Source of the DNA: Aquihabitans sp. G128
Lineage (GTDB): Bacteria; Actinomycetota; Acidimicrobiia; Acidimicrobiales; Iamiaceae
NCBI RefSeq assembly: GCF_019048865.1
Contig: NZ_CP077604.1
Span: forward strand, 4,774,001-4,838,000
Direction of reading: 5' to 3'
Length of the DNA stretch: 64,000 bases
Of this stretch, positions 57,489 through 64,000 are shown piece after piece (position 1 is the first letter of the stretch; every line of letters starts with the position of its first letter). The notes beneath the pieces are model-generated. The model saw nothing but the letters and a program-made list of their open reading frames with translations. It ran no database searches and was not told the origin of the DNA. The translations under genes were made by a program, and so were the position numbers.

Positions 57489-58370
57489 ATGGCCGACGCC
57501 CCCGACCTCGCCCGAGCCGCTGGTGACGAGGTGCTCGATCGGCTGGTGCCGGTGGGCGACGGCGGGGCCGAGGCGACGGCGGTCATCCGCGAGGGCGCCG
57601 CGCTCGTGCTGCGGCGCGGTCCCGTGCTGGTGCGGGTGCGGCCCGCCGCCCACGCCGAGGTCGCCCACCGGGAGGTCGCCCTGGCCCAGGCGCTGGCTGC
57701 CGCCGAGGTGCCGGTCACCGCGCTCGTCGAGGCCGCCGAGCAGCCGTGGGTGGTGGGGGACCAGGTCGTCACCGCCTGGCGCTGGAGCGAAGGCGGAGCT
57801 CCGGTCAGCGACGCCGACCTCGGGGCGCTCGCGGCGGCGCTGCGGGACCGCACGGCCGCGGTGGCGAGCACCATCGCGCCCTTCGACCCGATCGAGTCCG
57901 TCCTGCTCGCGGTGGCCGACCACCCGGCCCACGACGACGAGGCCGCCTTCGTGCGCGACCGGGCGGCGGCGCTGGCCGGCCGGTGGTCCGACGCCGCTTC
58001 CGAGGCCGGCCGCCTGGTGGTGGTCCACGGCGACCTGCACCGCGACAACGTCGTGGCGGGACCACGCGGCCCGCTGCTGACCGACCTGGAGCTGAGCGGG
58101 TCCGGCCCGGCCGGCTACGACGTCGCCCGCGCCGTCGTGGCCGTCGAGCGCTACGGCGATCCGGTGTCGTCGCTCGGCGCGTTCCTGGCCGCCTACGGCG
58201 AGGACCCTCGGGGGTCGGCCGCGTTCGCCACCTTCGTCGACGCCTACGAGCTGTGGGTGACGGCGTGGGCCGTCGGCGTCCGCGGGCAGGACCCGTCCTG
58301 GGCCGCCGAGGCCGCCCGGCGGGTGGCCACCCTGCGCGACGGGGCCGACGAGACCTGGACGCTGCGCTAG
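57489..58370 (+). CDS. APH-family phosphotransferase
   Basis: 293 residues. Kinase-like: VLVRVRPAAHAEVAHREVALAQALAAAEVPV in the N-lobe, catalytic loop LVVVHGDLHRDNVVAG and metal motif LLTDLELSGSGPAGYDVARAV. This is the aminoglycoside phosphotransferase superfamily, whose members phosphorylate antibiotics, choline, homoserine or sugars. Resistance cannot be inferred. Follows a membrane protein by 30 bases and precedes DUF2127 by 44 bases on the same strand. Confidence 0.82.
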   Translation: MADAPDLARAAGDEVLDRLVPVGDGGAEATAVIREGAALVLRRGPVLVRVRPAAHAEVAHREVALAQALAAAEVPVTALVEAAEQPWVVGDQVVTAWRWSEGGAPVSDADLGALAAALRDRTAAVASTIAPFDPIESVLLAVADHPAHDDEAAFVRDRAAALAGRWSDAASEAGRLVVVHGDLHRDNVVAGPRGPLLTDLELSGSGPAGYDVARAVVAVERYGDPVSSLGAFLAAYGEDPRGSAAFATFVDAYELWVTAWAVGVRGQDPSWAAEAARRVATLRDGADETWTLR

Positions 58371-58414
58371 CGAGATCACCGGGGCGATGGCGTCGCTGTG
58401 GCAGCCTTCCGGCC

Positions 58415-59227
58415 ATGCGATTCGTGCCGCGGGGCTGGCACACCGAGACCTGGGTGTGCTCCATGCGTGGCCACGTCGCGCCCGCCGCCAAGGTCGCCCA
58501 CCTCAAGCCCGAGGACCGGCGGATCGCCGTCGAGCTGGACGAGGGCGACCGCCTGGTCCGCTGCCTGCGCTGCGACGTGTGGCTGGAGGTCACGCCGCCG
58601 GCGCCCGGTCCCGGCGTCGCCGAGGGCCTGCCGCCGCTCGACGTCCTGCCCAAGCCCCGCCGGGGCAAGGTGCTGCAGGAGGCCGTCTTGCTGCGCCTCA
58701 TCGCCATCAACCGCGGCCTGCACTCGCTGGCCTTCGGGCTGCTGGCCATCGCCCTCGGCGTGCTCGAGCTCAAGCTGCCCGGGCTCCAGTCCGGGGCCCG
58801 CTCGCTCGACGAGCGGCTCAGCTCCACCGTCGACCAGACCGGCCAGCAGGCCAGCCGGGACCGCATCAGCGACGGCCTGCACCGGGTGATCGGCCTGCAC
58901 CGCTCGGCGATCACCGTCCTGTTCGTGACCGCGGTGGCCTACTGCCTCGTGGAGGGCGTCGAGGCCTACGGGCTCTGGCGGGAGCGCCGCTGGGCCGAGT
59001 ACCTCACCGCGGTGGCCACCGTCGGCCTGCTGCCCTTCGAGGTCCACGAGCTGGTGGACCGCGTGACCGTGTTCCGGGTGGGCGCCCTGGTCGTCAACGT
59101 GGCGATCCTGGTGTGGCTGGTCCGGTCCAAGCACCTCTTCGGCGTCCGTGGCGGCGCCAAGACGCTGCACCAGGCCACCGACTGGGCCGCCATCCTCGCC
59201 GCCCCCACCCCCGCCGCCCACCAGTAG
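58415..59227 (+). CDS. DUF2127 membrane protein with N-terminal zinc-ribbon-like segment
   Basis: 270 residues from ATG 58415. A soluble start WVCSMRGHVAPAAKVAHL...LVRCLRCDVWLEV holds three Cys and a His that may bind zinc. Membrane helices follow: LHSLAFGLLAIALGVLEL, LHRSAITVLFVTAVAYCLVEGVEAYGLW, WAEYLTAVATVGLLPFEVHEL and VFRVGALVVNVAILVWLVRS. The helix pattern and GLWxERxWAEYLT sequence match DUF2127. Function unknown. Confidence 0.75.
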   Translation: MRFVPRGWHTETWVCSMRGHVAPAAKVAHLKPEDRRIAVELDEGDRLVRCLRCDVWLEVTPPAPGPGVAEGLPPLDVLPKPRRGKVLQEAVLLRLIAINRGLHSLAFGLLAIALGVLELKLPGLQSGARSLDERLSSTVDQTGQQASRDRISDGLHRVIGLHRSAITVLFVTAVAYCLVEGVEAYGLWRERRWAEYLTAVATVGLLPFEVHELVDRVTVFRVGALVVNVAILVWLVRSKHLFGVRGGAKTLHQATDWAAILAAPTPAAHQ

Positions 59228-59275
59228 CGGCACCCGACGAGCTCTCGACCCGCTCGACCACGCCCCCGTTCCCGC

Positions 59276-59323
59276 GAACTTCGGGTCCCACACCCGTGCG
59301 CGTGGCCCTGGGACCCGAAGTTC
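59276..59323. repeat. Solo hairpin repeat E (GAACTT...AAGTTC type)
   Basis: Perfect 14-bp arms GAACTTCGGGTCCC (59276-59289) and its complement (59310-59323), 48 bases in all, between two convergent genes. Its arms resemble those of array B. It could act as a bidirectional terminator, but the shared ends with copy D argue for the repeat family. Confidence 0.85.
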
Positions 59324-59368
59324 GGTGGGGAGGGCGGGGGACCGCCGAGAAGGGGGTGGCGGAGGCCG

Positions 59369-60961
59369 CTAGGCCTCGGACACGAGCTTCTTGGCGATGA
59401 CCTTGATGCACAGGGTCTCGTCCGCGCCTTCGAAGATCGACAGGACGCGGGCGTCGACGAAGTAGCGGGAGACGTCGTACTCCTCGGCGTAGCCCATGCC
59501 GCCGTGGATCTGCATGGCCTCGCGGGTGACCCACTCGGCGGCCTTGCAGACGTAGGCCTTGACCATGGAGGCCTCGGCCTGGCCCTCGCCCTTGGCCATC
59601 AGCTTGGAGACCACGTAGCTGAACTGGCGGCTGGCCTGGATGATCATGGCCATGCGGCCGAGCTTGGCCTGGGTGAGCTGGTAGTCGCCCACCGGCTTGC
59701 CGAAGACCACTCGGTCCTGGCCGTACTGGCGGGCGGCCTCGTAGGCGGCCTGCATGACGCCGATGGCGCGGGCCGCGGTCTGCAGCCGGCCGTTCTCGAA
59801 CCCGGCCATCTGGTAGTAGAAGCCGCGGCCCTGGCCGCCCTCGAGGCCGATCAGGTTGGCCTCCGGGACGAACCAGTCCTCGAGGGCGATCTCGTAGGAG
59901 TGCATGCCGCGGTAGCCGATGGTGTCGATCGGGCGACCCTCCATCTTGCCGCCGCCGGCGGCGCCGCCCTCGGCCCGCTGCACCAGCTCGAAGCCGTGGC
60001 TGTCGCCGCGGTCCTTCGGGACGATGAACATCGACAGGCCGCGGTGGCCCTTGGTGCGGTCGGGGTCGGTGCGGGCCAGGACGAGCAGCACGTCGGCCCG
60101 GGCGCCGAAGGTGCACCAGGTCTTCACGCCGTTGAGCAGCCAGCCGCCGTCGGTGGGCGTGGCGGTGACCTTGACGCCGGCGACGTCGGAGCCGAAGTCG
60201 GGCTCGGTGACCGCCACGGCGTTCATGACCTCGGCGGCGGCCAGCTTGGGCAGCCACTCGTGCTTCTGCTCCTCGGTGCCGCCGGCGATGAGCGCCCGGG
60301 CGAGGATCTCGGGCCGGGTGATCAGCGAGCCGCCGGCGCCGAGCGAGCCGCGGGACAGCTCCTCGGTGGAGACGACCATGCCGATGTACTCGCCCTCGCC
60401 GCCCTCGCCGTAGCCGCCGTACTCGGCGGGGATCGAGAGGCCGAAGGCGCCCATCTCGGCGAGCCCCTCGATGATCTCCTCGGGGATGTCGCCGTTGGTG
60501 CGGTGGATGTGCTCGGCGATGGGGGCCAGCTTCTGGTCGGCGAAGCGGCGGAAGGTGTCCTGCACCATCTCGAAGTCGCCGTCGAGGTGGCGGGGCCCCG
60601 GGTCGGTGATGCCGGCCAGGAACTCGGCCGCCTTGTAGGTGCCGATGAAGCTGCGGGCCCCGTCGAGGGCGCCGGCCTCGATGCCGAACTCGTCCTCGCG
60701 GCCGAACACCTTGCCGGCCAGGTCGGCGACGGCGTCGGCGGCGAAGGCGCAGGCGATGCGGCCCTCGACGTCGCCCTTGGCGCCGTAGTCGAGCAGGCCC
60801 TTGGCGATGGCGACGGCCGACGCCGCGTGGGCGAGGTCGTAGGCCAGGACCTGGTGGTCGTCGATCGAGCCTGCGGCCGCCAGCTTCTTGGTGGCGGCGT
60901 CGACGACCTGCTGGGCGAGGTCGATGACGGTGGCGGCGGCGGCGAGATCCGGTGCGGTCAT
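59369..60961 (-). CDS. Acyl-CoA dehydrogenase, probable (2S)-methylsuccinyl-CoA dehydrogenase
   Basis: 530 residues, with about 130 residues before the usual ACAD core, as in methylsuccinyl-CoA dehydrogenase (about 550). The extension (SIDDHQVLAYDLAHAASAVAIAKGLLDYGAKGD) resembles ACAD C-terminal helices. Core motifs: TEPDFGSDVAGVKVTATPTDGGWLLNGVKTWCTFGARADV, IDTIGYRGMHSYEIAL, QMAGFENGRLQTAARAIGVMQAAYEAA and QIHGGMGYAEEYDVSRYFVDARVLSIFEGADETLCIKVIAKKL. From memory these match the Mcd type that oxidises methylsuccinyl-CoA in the ethylmalonyl-CoA pathway; ccr and ecm are not in the window. Divergent TetR with a shared operator. Confidence 0.8.
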   Translation of the reverse strand: MTAPDLAAAATVIDLAQQVVDAATKKLAAAGSIDDHQVLAYDLAHAASAVAIAKGLLDYGAKGDVEGRIACAFAADAVADLAGKVFGREDEFGIEAGALDGARSFIGTYKAAEFLAGITDPGPRHLDGDFEMVQDTFRRFADQKLAPIAEHIHRTNGDIPEEIIEGLAEMGAFGLSIPAEYGGYGEGGEGEYIGMVVSTEELSRGSLGAGGSLITRPEILARALIAGGTEEQKHEWLPKLAAAEVMNAVAVTEPDFGSDVAGVKVTATPTDGGWLLNGVKTWCTFGARADVLLVLARTDPDRTKGHRGLSMFIVPKDRGDSHGFELVQRAEGGAAGGGKMEGRPIDTIGYRGMHSYEIALEDWFVPEANLIGLEGGQGRGFYYQMAGFENGRLQTAARAIGVMQAAYEAARQYGQDRVVFGKPVGDYQLTQAKLGRMAMIIQASRQFSYVVSKLMAKGEGQAEASMVKAYVCKAAEWVTREAMQIHGGMGYAEEYDVSRYFVDARVLSIFEGADETLCIKVIAKKLVSEA

Positions 60962-61013
60962 GGGGCTGGATCGTACTTTCGCCCCTGCGACCGTCCCACA
61001 TCCACGGCCATAT

Positions 61014-61028
61014 CTGACGGGTCGTCAG
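61014..61028. promoter_or_regulatory. Perfect palindrome, probable TetR operator
   Basis: CTGACG-GGT-CGTCAG lies in the 111-base gap between the divergent acyl-CoA dehydrogenase (start 60961) and TetR gene (start 61073). Six-bp perfect arms. It would suit a TetR homodimer that controls both genes. Confidence 0.65.
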
Positions 61029-61072
61029 CTCCACTTCGGCAGGCGGACACCGAGTTTCGTAACCTCCCCGGC

Positions 61073-61843
61073 ATGGCCGTCCCCCCGACCAGCGCGTCTC
61101 CTGCCCCCGATGCCCGCCATCGCCTGCTCGCCGCCGGCGCCGAGCTGTTCAGCAGCTTCCGCCCGGAGGACGTCCTGCCGGGCGTCCGGTCGGTGTGCCG
61201 GGCGGCCGGGCTGCCCACCGGCTCCTTCTACAACTGCTTCGGCAACGCCACCGCCTACCACCGCGACCTCATCCGCTGGCTGGGTGCCAACGACGAGACC
61301 GCTGCGGTGTCCGACGACACCAGCGCCACCCTGGTCGACCTGGCCGGCCAGGTTCCCGAGCTGGCCCCCACCGGCGCCCAGCTCATGAGCGCCATGGCCA
61401 CGGCGGCGGGCGCCGACGCCGAGCGGATGATCGTCGACGCCGGGGCCAGCGCCCGGGCCCAGTACCTCCTGAGCGCCCTGGCCGAGGACGAGGGCTCGGT
61501 GGGCGCCGACATCCGTGAGCACTACGGCGCCCTCTACGAGCACCTGGCGGCGAACCAGCTGGCCGGCACGCAGGCGCTGCTGGACGCGGTCGGGGCGCGC
61601 ATCCGCCCGCCGTTCACCGCCGAGGGCATCGGGCTGCTGATCTCGGCGCTCACCGACGGCTTCGTGCTGCGGGCCAAGATCGATCCGAGCCTCGACGTCG
61701 TGACCCTGGTGGAGGACGCCACCCGCGCCCTGATCGTGGGCCTCGTGTGCCACCCCGACGACGACCGGGACCTGGACGACCTCGCCGCCGCCACCCTCGA
61801 CGCCGCCGCGGTGCGGGGGCTGGCCGAGCGGCGCTCCGCCTAG
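61073..61843 (+). CDS. TetR family transcriptional regulator
   Basis: 256 residues. The N-terminal DNA-binding domain is ARHRLLAAGAELFSSFRPEDVLPGVRSVCRAAGLPTGSFYNCFGNATAYHRDLIRWLG (15-75), with GLPTGSFYNCFGN as the recognition helix region. The rest is helical ligand domain, with a C-terminal Asp/Ala tail. Divergent from the acyl-CoA dehydrogenase gene; a 15-bp palindrome sits between them. By position it should sense an acyl-CoA or fatty acid. Followed by a strong terminator hairpin. Confidence 0.85.
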   Translation: MAVPPTSASPAPDARHRLLAAGAELFSSFRPEDVLPGVRSVCRAAGLPTGSFYNCFGNATAYHRDLIRWLGANDETAAVSDDTSATLVDLAGQVPELAPTGAQLMSAMATAAGADAERMIVDAGASARAQYLLSALAEDEGSVGADIREHYGALYEHLAANQLAGTQALLDAVGARIRPPFTAEGIGLLISALTDGFVLRAKIDPSLDVVTLVEDATRALIVGLVCHPDDDRDLDDLAAATLDAAAVRGLAERRSA

Positions 61844-61850
61844 GAAGAGC

Positions 61851-61886
61851 CACGAGGTGCCGCACTCCGCCGTGCGGCACCTCGTG
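61851..61886 (+). terminator. Intrinsic-type terminator hairpin
   Basis: CACGAGGTGCCGCAC (61851-61865) and its exact complement (61872-61886), 15 bp, six-base loop, 7 bases after the TetR stop. No U-tract. The following gap to 62046 has no gene; it holds a palindrome at 61991. Confidence 0.8.
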
Positions 61887-61990
61887 CCTGGTACCCGCCA
61901 GGTCGTGGACCCTCTGACCCCCCGGTTGGAGGCACCACGGTCCTGGTGAGGTCTGGGGAGATTTGTACCCGAACGATCGCTCGACTTCCT

Positions 61991-62004
61991 AGAACGCCCG
62001 TTCT
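61991..62004. promoter_or_regulatory. Perfect palindrome in the gap after the terminator
   Basis: AGAACG-CC-CGTTCT, six-bp perfect arms. A looser GAACGATCGCTCGA lies just upstream (about 61973-61987). Both are operator-like but sit downstream of both flanking genes (TetR on plus, GGDEF/EAL on minus), where an operator is not expected. Confidence 0.35.
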
Positions 62005-62046
62005 TGACGCCGGGGCGAGCCGGCCTCGCCGGGCCGGACCCCCAGC

Positions 62047-64000
62047 TCAGAGCAGCTGTCGGGCGTGCTGGTCGAGCCAGCGCAGCAGCTCGCCCTGGGG
62101 GAGCGGTCGGCTCAGGTGGAAGCCCTGGGCCAGGTCGCAGCCGAGGCGCTGCAGGAGGGCGAGGTCGTCGGCGTGCTCGACGCCCTCGGCCACGACCTCC
62201 AGCCCCAGGTTGTGGCCCAGGTCGATCATCGAGCGGACGATGGTGAACTCGTCGCTGCGCCGGTGCATGCCGCTCACGAACGAGCGGTCGACCTTGATCT
62301 CCTGGAGGGGCAGGTCGCGGAGGTAGGTGAGCGAGGAGTAGCCGGTGCCGAAGTCGTCGATGGACGTGGAGACGCCCAGGTCGCCGAGGGCGGTGAAGAC
62401 CTCGCGGGCCAGGCTGGGGTCGTCCATGAGCTCGGTCTCGGTGAGCTCGAGCACGAGCGACTCGGGCGGGAGCCCCGTGCGGGCGAGGGTGTCGGCGAGG
62501 TGCGGCACGAGGCCGGGGTCGTAGAGGTTGCGGACCGACAGGTTGACCGCCACGCCCAGCTCGTGGCCGGCGTCGTGCCAGGCGCGGGCCGAGCGGAGGC
62601 TCTCCTCGATCACCCAGCGGGTGAGCGGCTGGATGGCGCCCGACAGCTCGGCCAGCTCGATGAACTGGTCGGGGCCGAGCAGCCCGAGGCGGGGGTGGTT
62701 CCAGCGGACGAGCGCCTCGGCGCGGACCGCCCGGCCGGTGCGGAGGTCGAAGCAGGGCTGGAAGTGGAGGACCAGCTGGCCGGCGGGCACGGCGTCGGGC
62801 AGGTCGCCGATGAGGGTGAGGCGCTCGACGCTGGAGCGGTCGTTCTCGGCGGCGTACACGGCGACCCCGGTGCCGGTGCGCTTGGCCAGGTACATGGCCA
62901 CGTCGGCCCGCTGGATCAGGGTGGCGACGTCCTGGGCCTGGCTGGGGAACAGGGCGATGCCGATGCTGGCGTTGGTCTGCAGCCGCACGTCGTCGATGAG
63001 GAACGGCTCGGCGAGGATCGTCCGCACCCGTTCGGCCACGGCGCGGGCGGCGGCTTCGTCGATGTGGCCGGCGAGGACGACGGCGAACTCATCGCCACCC
63101 AGGCGGGCGACCAGGGCGTCGTCGAGGTCGCGGGCGAGGCGGAGGCCGATCTCGCGCAGGAGGCGGTCGCCCACCTGGTGGCCGAGGGCGTCGTTGACCT
63201 CCTTGAACTGGTCGAGGTCCATCATCAGCAGGGCGAGGGTCTCGCCGCTGACCGGCGTGTCCCGCACGGCCCGGTGCAGCTCCTCGTCCAGGAGGCGCCG
63301 GTTCGGCAGGCCGGTGAGGCCGTCGTAGAGCGCCTGGCGGCGCAGGGCCTCCGATGCGGCCACCGCGTCGGTGACGTCGAGCAGCGAGACGCCCACCGAG
63401 CGGCCGGGGAGCGGGAAGGCCCGCAGGGTGATCACCCGGGGCGGGCCCGAGGGCGGCTGCAGCAGCAGGTCGTCGACGCGGAAGGCGGTGTTGCGGGAGG
63501 CCACTGCAGCGAGGCGCGTCCGCAGGCGGGAGCCGGCCAGGACCGGGAACGCCTCCTCGATGGTGGTGCCCACCAGCGGCGTGAGGCTGCGGCCCACCAG
63601 GGCCTCGGCGGCGGCGTTGGCGGCGCCGAGGAGCAGGACGTCGGGGTCGCGCTCGTCGATGCGCAGCACCAGCAGGGCGAGGTCGATGCCCTCGACGATG
63701 TCGGCGTACTGGTTGACCCGCTGCTCGATGCGGACCTGCTCGCTGATGTCGAGGCTCATCCCCTGCAGGGCGGTGGTTCGCCCGTTGCCGTCGGTGGTGA
63801 CCGACACCCGGTCGTGGAGGTGCACCCACCGCTCGTCGGCGGCCCGGAACCGGTAGCTGACCTCGTGGTCGACGCCCAGCGACATCGCCCGCTGGGTGGC
63901 CTGGGCCACCGCCTCCACGTCCTCCGGGTGCAGGTGCTGCAGCCAGAACCCGGGCTCCTGCCACTCGTCGGTGGTCCAGCCCAGCATCGTCACGGCCCGC
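62047..64000 (-). CDS. PAS-GGDEF-EAL cyclic-di-GMP protein (5' end outside the window)
   Basis: More than 650 residues, cut by the right edge. In order: a PAS/PAC sensor end (YRFRAADERWVHLHDRVSVTTDGNGRTTALQGMSLDI), a second PAS-like domain (VGRSLTPLVGTTIEEAFPVLAG), GGDEF domain with an intact RLGGDEFAVV active site, and EAL domain with intact EALVRWNHP, NLSVRNLYDP and DDFGTGYSSLTYLRDLPLQEIKVDRSFV. Both cyclase and phosphodiesterase signatures look complete, so either activity or both could operate. It controls c-di-GMP in response to an unknown signal. No membrane helix is in the visible part. Confidence 0.92.
   Translation of the reverse strand, partial: RAVTMLGWTTDEWQEPGFWLQHLHPEDVEAVAQATQRAMSLGVDHEVSYRFRAADERWVHLHDRVSVTTDGNGRTTALQGMSLDISEQVRIEQRVNQYADIVEGIDLALLVLRIDERDPDVLLLGAANAAAEALVGRSLTPLVGTTIEEAFPVLAGSRLRTRLAAVASRNTAFRVDDLLLQPPSGPPRVITLRAFPLPGRSVGVSLLDVTDAVAASEALRRQALYDGLTGLPNRRLLDEELHRAVRDTPVSGETLALLMMDLDQFKEVNDALGHQVGDRLLREIGLRLARDLDDALVARLGGDEFAVVLAGHIDEAAARAVAERVRTILAEPFLIDDVRLQTNASIGIALFPSQAQDVATLIQRADVAMYLAKRTGTGVAVYAAENDRSSVERLTLIGDLPDAVPAGQLVLHFQPCFDLRTGRAVRAEALVRWNHPRLGLLGPDQFIELAELSGAIQPLTRWVIEESLRSARAWHDAGHELGVAVNLSVRNLYDPGLVPHLADTLARTGLPPESLVLELTETELMDDPSLAREVFTALGDLGVSTSIDDFGTGYSSLTYLRDLPLQEIKVDRSFVSGMHRRSDEFTIVRSMIDLGHNLGLEVVAEGVEHADDLALLQRLGCDLAQGFHLSRPLPQGELLRWLDQHARQLL

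Noticed and set aside
57489..58370. Aminoglycoside resistance gene
   Set aside because: The kinase fold is shared by many metabolic kinases, and no close resistance-gene sequence or mobile context is visible.

Overview
The window looks like a chromosome segment of a very GC-rich actinobacterium, most plausibly class Acidimicrobiia (Iamia-like). This is inferred from the strongly G/C-biased third codon positions on both strands, frequent GTG starts, three LLM-class F420-dependent oxidoreductases, a LigB-type ATP-dependent DNA ligase, an HrpA helicase, a septum-formation-type protein, Thr/Ser-rich lipoproteins and many acyl-CoA enzymes. No rRNA, tRNA, phage, transposase or CRISPR array was seen. 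It reads as core or lineage-specific chromosome, not as a mobile island.

Layout. 1-13.9 kb: a frameshifted sigma-like protein with a membrane anchor (cut by the left edge), an L,D-transpeptidase lipoprotein, an LLM oxidoreductase, a hexapeptide acetyltransferase, small secreted and membrane proteins, a TauD-type dioxygenase, a septum-formation-like protein, an acyl-CoA synthetase, a PhoD-like phosphatase and a second LLM gene coupled to a DUF1737 protein. 13.9-25 kb: a TetR / alpha-beta hydrolase / metallo-beta-lactamase cluster, an SDR, VOC and LLM genes, a serine hydrolase, an EEP-family nuclease/phosphatase and a bifunctional proline dehydrogenase/aldehyde dehydrogenase. 25-39 kb: GNAT, ketopantoate-reductase-like protein, DNA ligase, aldose epimerase, ABC-F ATPase, acyl-CoA dehydrogenase, APH-DUF6285 kinase, amidase and class I fumarase. 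39-45.6 kb: MarR and FUSC exporter divergently arranged around a clear operator, a lipoprotein and a class II fumarase. 45.7-55 kb: HrpA, a beta-propeller membrane protein, dienelactone hydrolase, a DUF885-like metallopeptidase and a PLP lyase/decarboxylase. 55-64 kb: MBL hydrolase, APH kinase, DUF2127 membrane protein, a methylsuccinyl-CoA-dehydrogenase-like enzyme with a divergent TetR, and a PAS-GGDEF-EAL protein cut by the right edge.

How it fits together. Much of the content is catabolic: acyl-CoA activation and oxidation, proline oxidation to glutamate, fumarate/malate interconversion by two unrelated fumarases, and possibly 4-hydroxyacid and ethylmalonyl-CoA chemistry. Local TetR/MarR regulators sit next to visible inverted repeats.

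Two sequence-level patterns stand out. First, at least five intergenic loci carry 48-50 bp hairpins bounded by (G)AACTT...AAGTT(C). Three of these loci are arrays with the same 73-bp period despite different arm sequences, which suggests an interspersed palindromic repeat family. Second, about nine genes are broken by a frameshift that, in every case, is repaired by removing one base. In six of them the extra base lies in a run of 6-7 G or C. This points to homopolymer overcalls in the assembly, or less likely to real slippage variation.
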